From Yoonia sp. (GTDB lineage: Bacteria; Pseudomonadota; Alphaproteobacteria; Rhodobacterales; Rhodobacteraceae), in the NCBI RefSeq assembly GCF_030731595.1, contig NZ_JANQTS010000071.1, forward strand, positions 1-44,768: 44,768 nt of DNA, given 5' to 3'. Positions 25,846 through 34,469 of this stretch are shown here, piece after piece; the first letter of the stretch is position 1; every line of letters begins with the position of its first letter. The notes under the pieces are model-generated. The model made no database searches and was not told where the DNA came from. It saw only the letters and a list, made by a program, of their open reading frames with translations. A program made the translations under genes and the position numbers.

Positions 25846-28215
25846 ATGCCTAAAGATGGTGGAATCGGTGCCAGCACAACACGTCGGGAGGACGTGCGGT
25901 TTCTGACGGGTACTGGGACATATACGGCAGACATCAACACCTACGGACAGGTTTCGGCGATCTTTGTGCGCTCGAATGTGGCCAATGGGATCATCAAATC
26001 AATTGATACCAGTGCGGCAGAGGCGATGCCCGGCGTGCTGGCTGTCTTTACCGGGGCGGATTTTGCCGATGTGGGGGGCAACCCCGCAGGCTGGCTGATC
26101 AACAGCCGCAATGGCGAGCCGATGAAAGAGCCCAAGCGCCCCGTTCTGGCCCATGGCAAGGTGCGCCATGTGGGTGATGCCTATGCGGCCGTTATTGCCG
26201 AAACAGAGCAACAGGCCCGTGACGCCGCCGAGGAAATCATCGCAGATATCGAGGAACTGCCCGCAGTGGTCGATATGGCGGCAGCGCTGGCCGGCGACAA
26301 CTTCGTGCATGACGAGATCGGCACCAACCAGTGCTTTGACTGGGGCTGGATCGAAGACAACCGCGCCGCCACCGATGCTGCAATCAAGGCGGCCCCGCAT
26401 GTGACGACCTTGGAACTGGTGAACAACCGTCTGGTGCCCAACGCGATGGAGCCGCGCGCGTCGATCGGAACATACAACCGCGCCGCCGATTCCTATGTGC
26501 TGCAAACCACGTCGCAAAACCCGCATATGACGCGGCTTTTGATTTCGGCGTTCGTGCTGGGGATCCCTGAAAACAAGCTGACCGTGATCGCGCCAGACGT
26601 CGGTGGCGGCTTTGGGTCGAAAATCTATCACTATGGCGAGGAAGCCCTTGTACTGGCGGCGGCCAAGAAGGTGGGCCGCCCTGTGAAATGGGTCGCTGAC
26701 CGAACCGAGGCGTTCCTTTCCGATGCCCATGGCCGTGACCATGTGACCAAGATCGAACTGGCCTGCGAGAAGGACGGAACATTTATCGCCTTCCGCACCG
26801 AAACCATGGCCAACGTGGGCGCCTATCTGTCAAACTTTGCGACCGTGACGCCAACCTATCTGCACGGCACGCTGATGGCGGGCAATTATACGGTGCCTAA
26901 TGTCTATGTGAACGTGAAAGCCGTCTTTACGAATACCGCCCCTGTAGATGCGTACCGAGGTGCAGGGCGTCCGGAAGCCACCTATTCCATCGAGCGGGTG
27001 ATTGATATGACCGCGCGCGAATTGGGCATGGATCCGGTTGAACTGCGGCGGAAAAACTTCATCAAGCCCGATCAGTATCCCTTCGCAAGCGCTGCAGGGC
27101 TTGAGTATGACTCTGGCAATTATGATGCGCTGATGGACAAGATCGAAAGCCTGATTGATCGCGCCGGTTTTGCGGCACGCCGCACGGCCAGTGAGGCCAA
27201 AGGCAAGCTGCGCGGTCTGGGCATAAATTCTTATGTCGAGGCCTGCGGTATCGCGCCGTCAAACCTTATCGGCATTCTGGGCGCACGCGTCGGGCTTTAT
27301 GATGCGGCCACTGTGCGTGTGAACGCCACAGGCAACATCAGCGTCATGGTCGGCGCCCATAGCCACGGGCAAGGACACGAGACAGTATTCCCGCAGATCG
27401 TCGCGGATATGCTGGGGATTGATGCGTCAACGATTGATATCGTGCATGGCGATACCTCGAAAATTCCCTTTGGCATGGGAACCTATGGGTCACGCAGCCT
27501 TGCCGTTTGCGGCTCTGCCATGGTGCGGGCGACTGAAAAGATCATCGTGAAGGCCACGAAAATCGCGGCGCACATGCTGGAAGACACTCCCGAAAACGTG
27601 GATTTCAGCGACGGGCAGTTCAAGGTCAAAGGGACGAACCGATCCGTCAGCTTTGGTGAAGTTGCGCTGAAAGCCTATATTCCCCACGAATACCCGATCG
27701 AGAATATCGAACCGGGACTGGAAGAAACGGCTTTCTATGATCCGGCCAACTTTACCTATCCGTCAGGCGCTTATGCCTGCGAGGTCGAAGTGGACCCGGA
27801 GACAGGGAAAGTGACCGTCGAAAGCTTCACCGCAGTCGATGACTTTGGCAATGTGATGAATCCGATGATCGTCACGGGCCAGGTTCATGGCGGTCTGGGG
27901 CAGGGGATCGGGCAGGCTTTGCTTGAAAACGCAAGCTATGACGCCAATGGCCAGCTTTTGTCCGCCAGCTATATGGATTACATCATGCCGCGCGCGGATG
28001 ATCTGCCCTTCTATCGCGTCGATCACTCGCAAGGCACGCCCTGCACCCATAACCCGCTTGGGGTGAAAGGCTGCGGCGAGGCGGGTGCCATCGGTTCGCC
28101 GGCCACCGTGGTGAATGCCGTGATTGACGCGCTGCAATCGGGCGGCAAGAACGTCACCCATATCGACATGCCTTTGACACCTGCGCGTGTCTGGGCGGCC
28201 ATGAATAACGCATAA
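25846..28215 (+). CDS. coxL: Large molybdenum subunit, form II (AYRGAGR) CO-dehydrogenase-like
   Basis: A 789-residue catalytic subunit binding the molybdopterin cofactor. The active-site loop is DAYRGAGRPEATY (about residues 367-379), the form II signature; true form I CO dehydrogenases have AYRCSFR. Other family motifs: PDVGGGFGSKIYHYGEE, GAHSHGQGHETVFPQI and the catalytic Glu in KGCGEAGAIGSPATVVNAV near the C-terminus. The S-L-M order also fits form II. In marine Roseobacter isolates, CO oxidation has been associated with form I, so the substrate here may be a different aldehyde or heterocycle. AAGGGAGGAAGAAC precedes the ATG. Confidence 0.92.
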   Translation: MPKDGGIGASTTRREDVRFLTGTGTYTADINTYGQVSAIFVRSNVANGIIKSIDTSAAEAMPGVLAVFTGADFADVGGNPAGWLINSRNGEPMKEPKRPVLAHGKVRHVGDAYAAVIAETEQQARDAAEEIIADIEELPAVVDMAAALAGDNFVHDEIGTNQCFDWGWIEDNRAATDAAIKAAPHVTTLELVNNRLVPNAMEPRASIGTYNRAADSYVLQTTSQNPHMTRLLISAFVLGIPENKLTVIAPDVGGGFGSKIYHYGEEALVLAAAKKVGRPVKWVADRTEAFLSDAHGRDHVTKIELACEKDGTFIAFRTETMANVGAYLSNFATVTPTYLHGTLMAGNYTVPNVYVNVKAVFTNTAPVDAYRGAGRPEATYSIERVIDMTARELGMDPVELRRKNFIKPDQYPFASAAGLEYDSGNYDALMDKIESLIDRAGFAARRTASEAKGKLRGLGINSYVEACGIAPSNLIGILGARVGLYDAATVRVNATGNISVMVGAHSHGQGHETVFPQIVADMLGIDASTIDIVHGDTSKIPFGMGTYGSRSLAVCGSAMVRATEKIIVKATKIAAHMLEDTPENVDFSDGQFKVKGTNRSVSFGEVALKAYIPHEYPIENIEPGLEETAFYDPANFTYPSGAYACEVEVDPETGKVTVESFTAVDDFGNVMNPMIVTGQVHGGLGQGIGQALLENASYDANGQLLSASYMDYIMPRADDLPFYRVDHSQGTPCTHNPLGVKGCGEAGAIGSPATVVNAVIDALQSGGKNVTHIDMPLTPARVWAAMNNA

Positions 28216-28227
28216 GGGAGAACGCTC

Positions 28228-29019
28228 ATGTATGCTTTTGAAATTGAACGGCCTTCCACGATTGCGGATGCGGTCAAGGCGCTCACGCAAGAGGACGCAC
28301 AGGCGCTGGGCGGGGGGCAAACACTGATCCCGACGCTGAAAGCGCGGCTGGCGATGCCTGCAACCTTGGTCAGCCTCACCGGCATTGGCGAAATGCAGGG
28401 CATCTGTCTGGCCGATGACGGTGCCGTTTGCATCGGTGGCGCGACAACGCATGCGACTGTCGCGAAAGAGGCCGCAGCCCATTATCCGGGGCTTGCCGCA
28501 CTGGCAGCGCATATTGGCGATCCTGCGGTCCGCAATCGCGGCACCATTGGCGGGTCACTGGCCAACAATGACCCTTCGGCCTGCTATCCCGCCGCGGCCT
28601 TGGGGTCGGGTGCGACAATCATCACGAATGCACGGCAGATCGCGGCCGATGATTACTTTGAAGGGATGTTCGCTACAGCCCTCAACGAAGGCGAAGTCAT
28701 CACCGAGGTCCGTTTCCCGGTACCACAGAAGGCGCATTACGAAAAGTTTGTGCAGCCTGCGTCACGCTTCGCGCTGGTCGGCGTCTTTGTCGCCAAATAC
28801 GCCGACGGCGTGCGCGTAGCCGTCACCGGCGCGTCAGAGAATGGTGTGTTCCGCTGGACCGAGGCCGAAGAAGCGCTGAGTGCCAATTTTGACAAATCGG
28901 CCCTTGAGGGGCTGTCCGTTGCCGCAGATGGCATGATCGCTGATCTTCACGGATCGTCCGCGTATCGGGCGCATCTGGTCAAGGTCATCACAGGACGGGC
29001 TGTCGCAGCCGCCGCCTAA
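28228..29019 (+). CDS. coxM: Medium FAD-binding subunit of the form II CO-dehydrogenase-like enzyme
   Basis: A 263-residue flavoprotein subunit. FAD-binding motifs are QALGGGQTLIPTLKARL (about residues 28-44) and NRGTIGGSLANNDPSACYPAA (about 107-127). The C-terminal domain begins at KFVQPASRFALVGVFVA and matches the CO_deh_flav_C region. It transfers electrons from the small subunit to the membrane acceptor. It begins 12 bases after coxL with AGGGAGAA upstream and is closed by a strong terminator 10 bases beyond its stop. Confidence 0.92.
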   Translation: MYAFEIERPSTIADAVKALTQEDAQALGGGQTLIPTLKARLAMPATLVSLTGIGEMQGICLADDGAVCIGGATTHATVAKEAAAHYPGLAALAAHIGDPAVRNRGTIGGSLANNDPSACYPAAALGSGATIITNARQIAADDYFEGMFATALNEGEVITEVRFPVPQKAHYEKFVQPASRFALVGVFVAKYADGVRVAVTGASENGVFRWTEAEEALSANFDKSALEGLSVAADGMIADLHGSSAYRAHLVKVITGRAVAAAA

Positions 29020-29024
29020 AACGT

Positions 29025-29053
29025 AAAAACCCCCGAGAAATCGGGGGTTTTTT
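29025..29053. terminator. Strong bidirectional intrinsic terminator, coxM/infC
   Basis: CCCCCGA (29030-29036) pairs with TCGGGGG (29041-29047) around a GAAA tetraloop. The stem is flanked by AAAAA on the left and TTTTTT on the right, so it gives a U-tract in both directions. It ends both the coxSLM operon (+) and infC (-). Confidence 0.92.
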
Positions 29054-29080
29054 GTTCTCTGTCGCCTTTAAAAATTGCCG

Positions 29081-29626
29081 CTACCTCGGCAATGGCCCAA
29101 TCAGCATAACCATCTGGCGACCTTCCATTTTCGGAAAGTTCTCGACGCGCCCTGCATCTTTGGTGTCTTCAGCGACACGCTCCAGCAGTTGGCGGCCCAG
29201 TTCCTGGTGGGCCATCTCGCGGCCACGGAAGCGAAGGGTGATTTTTACCTTGTCGCCGTTTTCCAGAAACTTGAATACGCTGCGCATCTTGACGCCATAG
29301 TCATGGTCGTCGGTGTTCGGGCGGAACTTGATCTCTTTGATCTCGATGATCTTTTGCTTCTTGCGGGCCTCAGCTTCTTTTTTCTGAGTCTCGTATTTGT
29401 ACTTGCCATAGTCCATGATTTTGCAAACCGGTGGGTTGGCATTTGGAGAGATCTCTACCAAATCGAGGCCAGCTTCATCGGCCATTTCCATCGCACGGGC
29501 GGGTGTGACAACACCGACGTTTTCGCCGTCTGCGCCGATCAGGCGGATTTCGTCCGACGTGATCCGTTCGTTGATGCGTGGGCCGGTTTCGCGCTGTGGA
29601 GGCGCGTTGTGGGGTCTGCGTCCTAT
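29081..29626 (-). CDS. infC: Translation initiation factor IF-3, apparent AUA start codon
   Basis: A 181-residue IF-3 that binds the 30S subunit and checks the start codon. The N-terminal domain reads [20 protein letters not shown] and [22 protein letters not shown]; the C-terminal domain has [13 protein letters not shown] and [12 protein letters not shown]. Family homology extends 45 codons upstream of the first ATG (29491), with no ATG, GTG or TTG at the right place. The frame begins at ATA 29626, with AAGGA 8 bases upstream. E. coli infC uses AUU and is autoregulated because IF-3 rejects such starts; the same logic is inferred here. Confidence 0.9.
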   Translation of the reverse strand: MGRRPHNAPPQRETGPRINERITSDEIRLIGADGENVGVVTPARAMEMADEAGLDLVEISPNANPPVCKIMDYGKYKYETQKKEAEARKKQKIIEIKEIKFRPNTDDHDYGVKMRSVFKFLENGDKVKITLRFRGREMAHQELGRQLLERVAEDTKDAGRVENFPKMEGRQMVMLIGPLPR

Positions 29627-29824
29627 GGTCTTTATCCTTACGTTGTTCCATTCAGGTGATGTGCAAACTAAACCTCCCGAGAGGCGTCTTCAACCCGCAA
29701 AAGATGCGGTTTTCCGCCGAATTTTCCCCCGCGATTGTTCTTCCCCTTTAGGCCGGCGTCTGACATATGCCACGGTCAAGGTCCGATGGGGGCCCAAATG
29801 AACAGATTTGGAAGGATTTGACCA

Positions 29825-30400
29825 ATGCGTGCAATCGCAATCCTCGTTATTTTGGCTGTTGTTGGCTTTTTTGGCTACCAATATGCCGCTGAAGGCCGTG
29901 GCCCGGGTGCCGCCGTTGGTGTCCTGACCGGCGCCACCCAAGCGGCAGAAGCTGCCGCTGCCGAAGCCGCTGCCGCAGAAGCCGCTGCCGCAGAAGCCGC
30001 TGCCGCTGCTGCTGCCGAAGCTGCTGCTGCCGAAGCTGCTGCCGCTGAAGCCGCTGCTGCCGAAGCCGCCGCCGCAGAAGCCGCTGCTGCCGAAGCTGCT
30101 GCCGCTGCCGAGTTGGAGGCTGCTGCGGCTGCCGCAGAAGCCGCTGCCGCAGAAGCTGCTGCCGCTGTTGAGGCCGCCGCCGCAGAAGTTGCGGGCGCAG
30201 GCGAAGATCTGATGGCGATGGCGGATGACCTGCTGACAATCGAAGGCTTTGACGCCGAGCGCGTGACCGCGCTGCTTGACACACTCGATATTGATCAGAG
30301 CCAGAAGGACACGCTGACAAATGCGCTGTCTTTTGCCAGCAACAATCCGGCATTGCTGCAGCCGGTTCTGGATAACATCAGAAACCTGCTTGGCATGTAA
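29825..30400 (+). CDS. Membrane-anchored protein with a long Ala/Glu repeat helix
   Basis: A 191-residue protein with three parts. Residues 3-20 are one membrane span (AIAILVILAVVGFFGYQY). Residues about 40-126 are almost purely Ala with a Glu about every fifth position, encoded by near-perfect 15-base repeats (29941-30190). Residues about 127-191 form an ordinary acidic helical domain (DLLTIEGFDAERVTALLDTLDID, then NPALLQPVLDNIRNLLGM). The repeat should form a stiff single alpha-helix. Orientation predicts the C-terminus in the periplasm. Homologues and function are unknown to me. The opposite-strand frame is an artefact of the repeat. Confidence 0.8.
   Translation: MRAIAILVILAVVGFFGYQYAAEGRGPGAAVGVLTGATQAAEAAAAEAAAAEAAAAEAAAAAAAEAAAAEAAAAEAAAAEAAAAEAAAAEAAAAAELEAAAAAAEAAAAEAAAAVEAAAAEVAGAGEDLMAMADDLLTIEGFDAERVTALLDTLDIDQSQKDTLTNALSFASNNPALLQPVLDNIRNLLGM
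29941..30190 (+). repeat. Degenerate 15-base tandem repeats coding for Glu-(Ala)4
   Basis: The sequence is built from variants of GAAGCCGCTGCCGCA. Units differ mostly by synonymous changes (GCC/GCT/GCA) and some lose or gain Ala codons. Slippage between copies could change the number of units in multiples of five residues without breaking the frame. Confidence 0.85.
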
Positions 30401-30421
30401 GATACGGCCAACCGCGAAACA

Positions 30422-30453
30422 AAAAGGCCGCGTCAGCAATGACGCGGCCTTTT
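30422..30453. terminator. Strong bidirectional intrinsic terminator
   Basis: AAAAGGCCGCGTCA (30422-30435) pairs exactly with TGACGCGGCCTTTT (30440-30453) around a GCAA tetraloop. The stem has A-runs on the left and T-runs on the right, serving the Ala/Glu-repeat gene (+) and the fpr gene (-), whose end is 21 bases away. Confidence 0.92.
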
Positions 30454-30473
30454 GCATTTTCGCAAGCTTTGGA

Positions 30474-31331
30474 TCAGTCAAGAAATGCTTTTTCGACCAC
30501 ATAGTGCTGCGGATTGGAGTTCGCGCCCTCAACAAGCCCGTATTCTTCCAGCATGTCCTTCAGTTCCAGATTGAAGGCCAGATTGCCGCATATCATTGCG
30601 CGGTCAGTCTCGGGCGACAGGGGCGGCACGCCCAGGTCGGCAAAGGCTTCACCGCTGCGCATCAGGTCTGTGATGCGGCCCATCTTGGGGCTCTCTTCGC
30701 GTGTCGTCGTGGGGTAGTATTTGATCTTTTTCCAGAACCCTTCGCCGATGACTTCGTTCAGCAATTCATCCGTCTTGAGGGCCTCGATCAGATCGCGTCC
30801 ATAGGTCAGTTCGCCGGCTTCACGGCAGGTATGCGTGATGATGACCTCGTCGTAATCCTCGTAGGTCTGCGGTTCGCGCAGCAGGGATGCAAAGGGTGCA
30901 AATCCGGTTCCGGTTGCAAAGAACCAGATCCGTTTCCCGGGCAAAAGCGCGTCATGGACCAGCGTGCCGACCGGTTTGGGACGCAAGATCAATTCATCAC
31001 CTGGCTGGATGTGTTGTAGCCGCGAGGTGAGCGGGCCGTCCTGCACCTTGATCGAATAGAACTCCAGTTCCTCATCCCACGAAGGCGAGGCGATGGAATA
31101 GGCCCGCAGCAGCGGCTTTTGTTTGCCCGTTGCAGGATCGGGATCACCCATCAGGCCGATCATCACAAACTCGCCAGAGCGGAACCGCAAGGACGCCGGA
31201 CGGGTCACGCGAAACGAGAACAACCGGTCGGTATAGTGTTTCACTTCGGTGATCGTTTGCGCATCTGGCAGGGTCGGGACGGCTTTGGCGGTATCTAGGG
31301 TCACTGGTGTTTGCTCGGTCATAAGGATCAT
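30474..31331 (-). CDS. fpr: Ferredoxin--NADP+ reductase
   Basis: A 285-residue FAD enzyme linking NADPH and ferredoxin/flavodoxin. FAD motifs are LRAYSIASPSWDEELEFYSIKV and GPLTSRLQ; the NADP domain has WFFATGTGFAPFASLLR and ITHTCREAGELTYG; the C-terminus ends AFLD. It is the subclass I bacterial type. Two ATGs (31331 and 31322) are possible and neither has a strong ribosome site. It is 58 bases downstream of the DUF934 gene, so it may provide electrons for sulfite reductase through ferredoxin. Confidence 0.92.
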   Translation of the reverse strand: MILMTEQTPVTLDTAKAVPTLPDAQTITEVKHYTDRLFSFRVTRPASLRFRSGEFVMIGLMGDPDPATGKQKPLLRAYSIASPSWDEELEFYSIKVQDGPLTSRLQHIQPGDELILRPKPVGTLVHDALLPGKRIWFFATGTGFAPFASLLREPQTYEDYDEVIITHTCREAGELTYGRDLIEALKTDELLNEVIGEGFWKKIKYYPTTTREESPKMGRITDLMRSGEAFADLGVPPLSPETDRAMICGNLAFNLELKDMLEEYGLVEGANSNPQHYVVEKAFLD

Positions 31332-31389
31332 GGCGCATCTTTACAGACACGCCCTCCGTTTAGTCATTGATCTGGATCAGGGAAAGGCT

Positions 31390-31800
31390 CTAGCCGCGCA
31401 ATCGTGCCTGATAGTTGTGGTTTTGCCAGTCTGCGCGGTATGTCCACTGGTCTTGTGGTTGGCGTGCGGCAAGGGCATCGTCGATTTCGACTTCGTCAAA
31501 ACCGGACCGGCGGGCCATCGCATATTGGTCAGCCAGCACATGGCCCTTGGCCCGCAAGCGGCCCTTATAGCCTGCCCGCCGCAGCATGGCCGCGAGCGTA
31601 AAGCCGCGTCCATCCGCGAAAGACGGAAAGTTGATCCGGATCAACGGCGGATTGCCCAGGTTGGACAGTGCTGCGGGGCTGGTATCTGATGGCAGATCAA
31701 TCCCGTAGTCGCAGTCATTGGCCGCGGCATCATGCAGCGCCACGAAACCGCAGGCAAAGTCATCGGGTGCAAACCCGTTATCGGTGACGATCACGCTCAT
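31390..31800 (-). CDS. DUF934 protein of the sulfate assimilation operon
   Basis: A 136-residue protein recognised by INFPSFADGRGFTLAAMLRRAGYKGRLRAKGHVLADQYAMARRSGFDEVEI, the core of DUF934. Family members sit beside cysH/cysI in alpha- and gammaproteobacteria and are presumed to help sulfite reduction; their biochemical role is not settled. It overlaps cysH by 4 bases. Confidence 0.9.
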   Translation of the reverse strand: MSVIVTDNGFAPDDFACGFVALHDAAANDCDYGIDLPSDTSPAALSNLGNPPLIRINFPSFADGRGFTLAAMLRRAGYKGRLRAKGHVLADQYAMARRSGFDEVEIDDALAARQPQDQWTYRADWQNHNYQARLRG

Positions 31801-32504
31801 GCGGCTATTTCCTTGCGGGGGCGGTTATGGATACCGCATTCGGTTTTTTCAATGCCCCGCCAACGGCCTGCGCGGGGATCTTCAAGTGCGCTGACCCGCG
31901 TTGTGCAGGGCATGCAGCCCACGGACGGATAGCCTTGGGCCACAAGCGGGTGGCGTGGCAGGTCATGCCTTGCGATATAGTCCTGCACGTCTTGCGACGT
32001 CCAATCCGCCAGCGGGTTGATCTTGATCTTGCGGTCTTCCATCTCAAACAAGGGCAGCTGCGCCCGTTGCCCGCCCTGATACCGCTTGCGCCCTGTGACC
32101 CAGCCGCCAAATTCGGCAAGGGCCGCATTCAGGGGCCGTGTCTTGCGCAGGTCACAGCAGGCATCGGGGTCTGCCTGATGCAGCAAACCGTCCACGTCTT
32201 CGGTCAGCACAGCGTTGCGTTCAGGGCCGATGATCCGCACGTCTGTCAGGCCCAGTTGGGCAGACAGGTCGCGTTGATAGCTCAGCGTCTCTGGAAACAG
32301 CATTTCGGTGTCCAGAAAGATCACGGGTGTCCTTTTGTCGATCTCGGACACCATATGCAGCAGCACAACCGCCTCTGCCCCGAAAGAGGACACAAGGGCG
32401 ACCTTTCCGATCTGAACGTCTGACAACGCATGTCTGAGCAGCGTTTGCGCATCGGATTTGCGGTGCAGGATGTTGCGGCGTTCAGCCAGTTCTTTAAGCG
32501 GCAT
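31797..32504 (-). CDS. cysH: Assimilatory adenylyl-sulfate (APS) reductase
   Basis: A 235-residue reductase making sulfite from activated sulfate with thioredoxin. The nucleotide-binding loop is LVSSFGAEAVVLLHMV (about residues 37-52). Two Cys pairs, ACCDLRK (about 118-124) and GCMPCTTRV (about 199-207), would hold a [4Fe-4S] cluster, the mark of APS-using enzymes as opposed to PAPS-using ones. The catalytic C-terminal motif is ECGIH (about 223-227). ATG 32504 has AGAGGA 9 bases upstream and lies 11 bases inside cysI; the frame is open 29 codons further upstream without similarity. Confidence 0.92.
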   Translation of the reverse strand: MPLKELAERRNILHRKSDAQTLLRHALSDVQIGKVALVSSFGAEAVVLLHMVSEIDKRTPVIFLDTEMLFPETLSYQRDLSAQLGLTDVRIIGPERNAVLTEDVDGLLHQADPDACCDLRKTRPLNAALAEFGGWVTGRKRYQGGQRAQLPLFEMEDRKIKINPLADWTSQDVQDYIARHDLPRHPLVAQGYPSVGCMPCTTRVSALEDPRAGRWRGIEKTECGIHNRPRKEIAA

Positions 32505-34164
32505 TGGCTTTGTCCTCTGCGGGGTAAAGAATTGTTTTGAAGGGCGCGATCCCAAGGCGGCGGTAGGCTTGCAGGAAAGTTTCATCCGCATTCAGGCGCA
32601 GATCGAGGTAACCCATCACCAGCCGCTCGATCGCAGGCACGATTTCATCGGCGCTGAAACCGGGGCCTGCGCGTTCGCCGATCGTGGTTGTCTCGGTTCC
32701 GTCACCGCCAAGGGTGATCTGGTAATTCTCCACACCGGCCCGGTCGAGGCCAAGAATCCCGATGTGACCCACATGGTGGTGCCCGCAGGCATTGATGCAG
32801 CCCGAGATCTTGATCTTCAGTTGCCCGATTTCATGCTCGATCTTCAGCTCATCGAACCGTGTTGCGATTTCCTGTGCAATCGGGATCGACCGTGCCGTGG
32901 CCAAGGCGCAGTAGTCCATGCCCGGGCAGGCGATGATATCAGAGGCAAGGCCGATGTTCGCGGTGGCAAGGTCCGCATCGCGCAGGGCGGCATAGACCTT
33001 GGCAAGGTCACCTTTGTGCACATGCGGCAGGATCACATTCTGTTCGTGGCTGATCCGTAGCTCGCCGTGACCGTAAGCCTCGGCGATATCGGCCATAGCG
33101 CGCATCTGGTCAGAGGTCGCATCACCGGGTGTGTTCCCGTGTTTCTTGATGCTGATCGACACGATGGCGTAGTCTGGGTTCTTGTGGGCGGCAAGGTTGG
33201 TGTCAGTCCACGACCGGAAGGCGGGGTTGGCCAGACGTGCCGCCTCGAACCCGTCAACCGATTTGGTGACAAAGGCGGGTGGTGCAAAGGCCGCTTCGAT
33301 CTGGGCCAGTAGGGCCTGATCGTGGCCACCGAAGTCCGCACGGATCGCGGCAAAGCGGTCTTCGACCAGTTCTTGGATCTTCTCCAAACCGTTCTCGTGC
33401 ACAGTGATCTTGATCCGCGCCTTGTACTTGTTATCGCGGCGGCCCAGCAGGTTGTAGACGCTGACGATTGCCTCGCAATAGGGCAGCAGATCGGCTTTGG
33501 GCAGGAAGTCACGCAAGACCTTGCCCACCATCGGTGTGCGGCCAAGGCCACCGCCGACGATGACCTCAAAACCGGGTTCGCCTACGCCATTGCGGACCAT
33601 GCGCAGACCGATGTCGTGGGCGCGGGTCACGGCGCGGTCCTGTTCTGCGCCTGTCACGGCAATCTTGAACTTGCGCGGCAGGAACTGGAATTCGGGGTGA
33701 TCTGTGGACCACTGGCGCAAAAGCTCTGCTATCGCGCGCGGGTCTTCGATCTCGTCGGCGGCAGCGCCGGCGAAATGGTCCGCAGTCACATTGCGGATCG
33801 TGTTGCCAGAGGTCTGGATCGCATGCATCCCCACATCGGCCAAAGCGTCAAGCATGTCAGGCACGTCTTGTAGCTTGGGCCAGTTGTACTGGATGTTCTG
33901 GCGCGTGGTGAAATGGCCATAGCCCTTGTCCCAACGGTCAGCGATATAGGCAAGCTGGCGCATTTGCGCAGGGTTCAGCGTGCCGTAAGGGACAGCGACC
34001 CGCAGCATATAGGCGTGCAGTTGCAGGTAAAGTCCGTTCATCAGGCGCAGCGGTTTGAATTCATCCTCGGTCAGCGCGCCATCAATCCGGCGTTCCACCT
34101 GACCACGAAACTGGGCCACACGTTCGCGGACAAAGGCCTCGTCAAAGTCGTTATAGACGTACAT
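32494..34164 (-). CDS. cysI: Ferredoxin-type nitrite/sulfite reductase (siroheme)
   Basis: A 556-residue hemoprotein that reduces sulfite to sulfide with six electrons. The siroheme/[4Fe-4S] ligands are in ACPGMDYCALA (C-x5-C, about residues 417-423) and ISGCINACGHHHVGHIG (C-x3-C, about 455-459). FTTRQNIQYNW and VGGGLGRTPMVG are family motifs. The context with cysH and cysG points to sulfite rather than nitrite. The start ATG overlaps the DUF2849 stop as TAATG. Confidence 0.92.
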   Translation of the reverse strand: MYVYNDFDEAFVRERVAQFRGQVERRIDGALTEDEFKPLRLMNGLYLQLHAYMLRVAVPYGTLNPAQMRQLAYIADRWDKGYGHFTTRQNIQYNWPKLQDVPDMLDALADVGMHAIQTSGNTIRNVTADHFAGAAADEIEDPRAIAELLRQWSTDHPEFQFLPRKFKIAVTGAEQDRAVTRAHDIGLRMVRNGVGEPGFEVIVGGGLGRTPMVGKVLRDFLPKADLLPYCEAIVSVYNLLGRRDNKYKARIKITVHENGLEKIQELVEDRFAAIRADFGGHDQALLAQIEAAFAPPAFVTKSVDGFEAARLANPAFRSWTDTNLAAHKNPDYAIVSISIKKHGNTPGDATSDQMRAMADIAEAYGHGELRISHEQNVILPHVHKGDLAKVYAALRDADLATANIGLASDIIACPGMDYCALATARSIPIAQEIATRFDELKIEHEIGQLKIKISGCINACGHHHVGHIGILGLDRAGVENYQITLGGDGTETTTIGERAGPGFSADEIVPAIERLVMGYLDLRLNADETFLQAYRRLGIAPFKTILYPAEDKANAA

Positions 34165-34469
34165 TATGAAAGCTCCACTTGCTTGCCATGGGCATAGTTT
34201 GAAGGGCCGCGCGTGCGGAATTCCTCGCGGAAGTGCACAGGCTCCGGCCCGTTTGCCCCTGCCTTGGCATCTGCCAGATAAACGCCCGCGACCTCGCCCG
34301 CGCGCGATTGCGCTTCGAGCAGGCGTAAATCGGCATGGGCCTCGTCGGTGATCAATTCGGCCTCTCTGATATCACGGGTCCATGTGTCGGCTTCGGTCAG
34401 CCAGACCGCATCACCTTCAAGCAGTGCATTTGCGGTGATGACTTTAGGTGTGAAACGCGGGGACATCAT
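34164..34469 (-). CDS. DUF2849 protein of the sulfate assimilation operon
   Basis: A 101-residue protein with the DUF2849 pattern: KVITANALLEGDAVWLTEADTW near the start and VAGVYLADAKAGANGPEPVHFREEFRTRGPSN near the end. Members are found directly upstream of sulfite reductase in alphaproteobacteria; no activity is known. Two consecutive ATGs at 34469 and 34466 overlap the cysG stop, and its own stop overlaps the reductase start by one base. Confidence 0.88.
   Translation of the reverse strand: MMSPRFTPKVITANALLEGDAVWLTEADTWTRDIREAELITDEAHADLRLLEAQSRAGEVAGVYLADAKAGANGPEPVHFREEFRTRGPSNYAHGKQVELS

Noticed and set aside
25846..28215. Calling the large subunit a form I (true) CO dehydrogenase
   Set aside because: The loop is AYRGAGR, not AYRCSFR, and the gene order S-L-M is that of form II.
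29941..30190. Tandem repeats as a possible CRISPR or regulatory array
   Set aside because: There are no spacers, the unit is 15 bases, and the repeats keep one coding frame.
29690..30535. Long minus-strand frames across the Ala/Glu-repeat gene, including a Gly/Ser-rich 281-codon frame
   Set aside because: They are the reverse reading of GC-rich 15-base repeats and run through a terminator; the plus-strand frame has a membrane span and a normal end domain.
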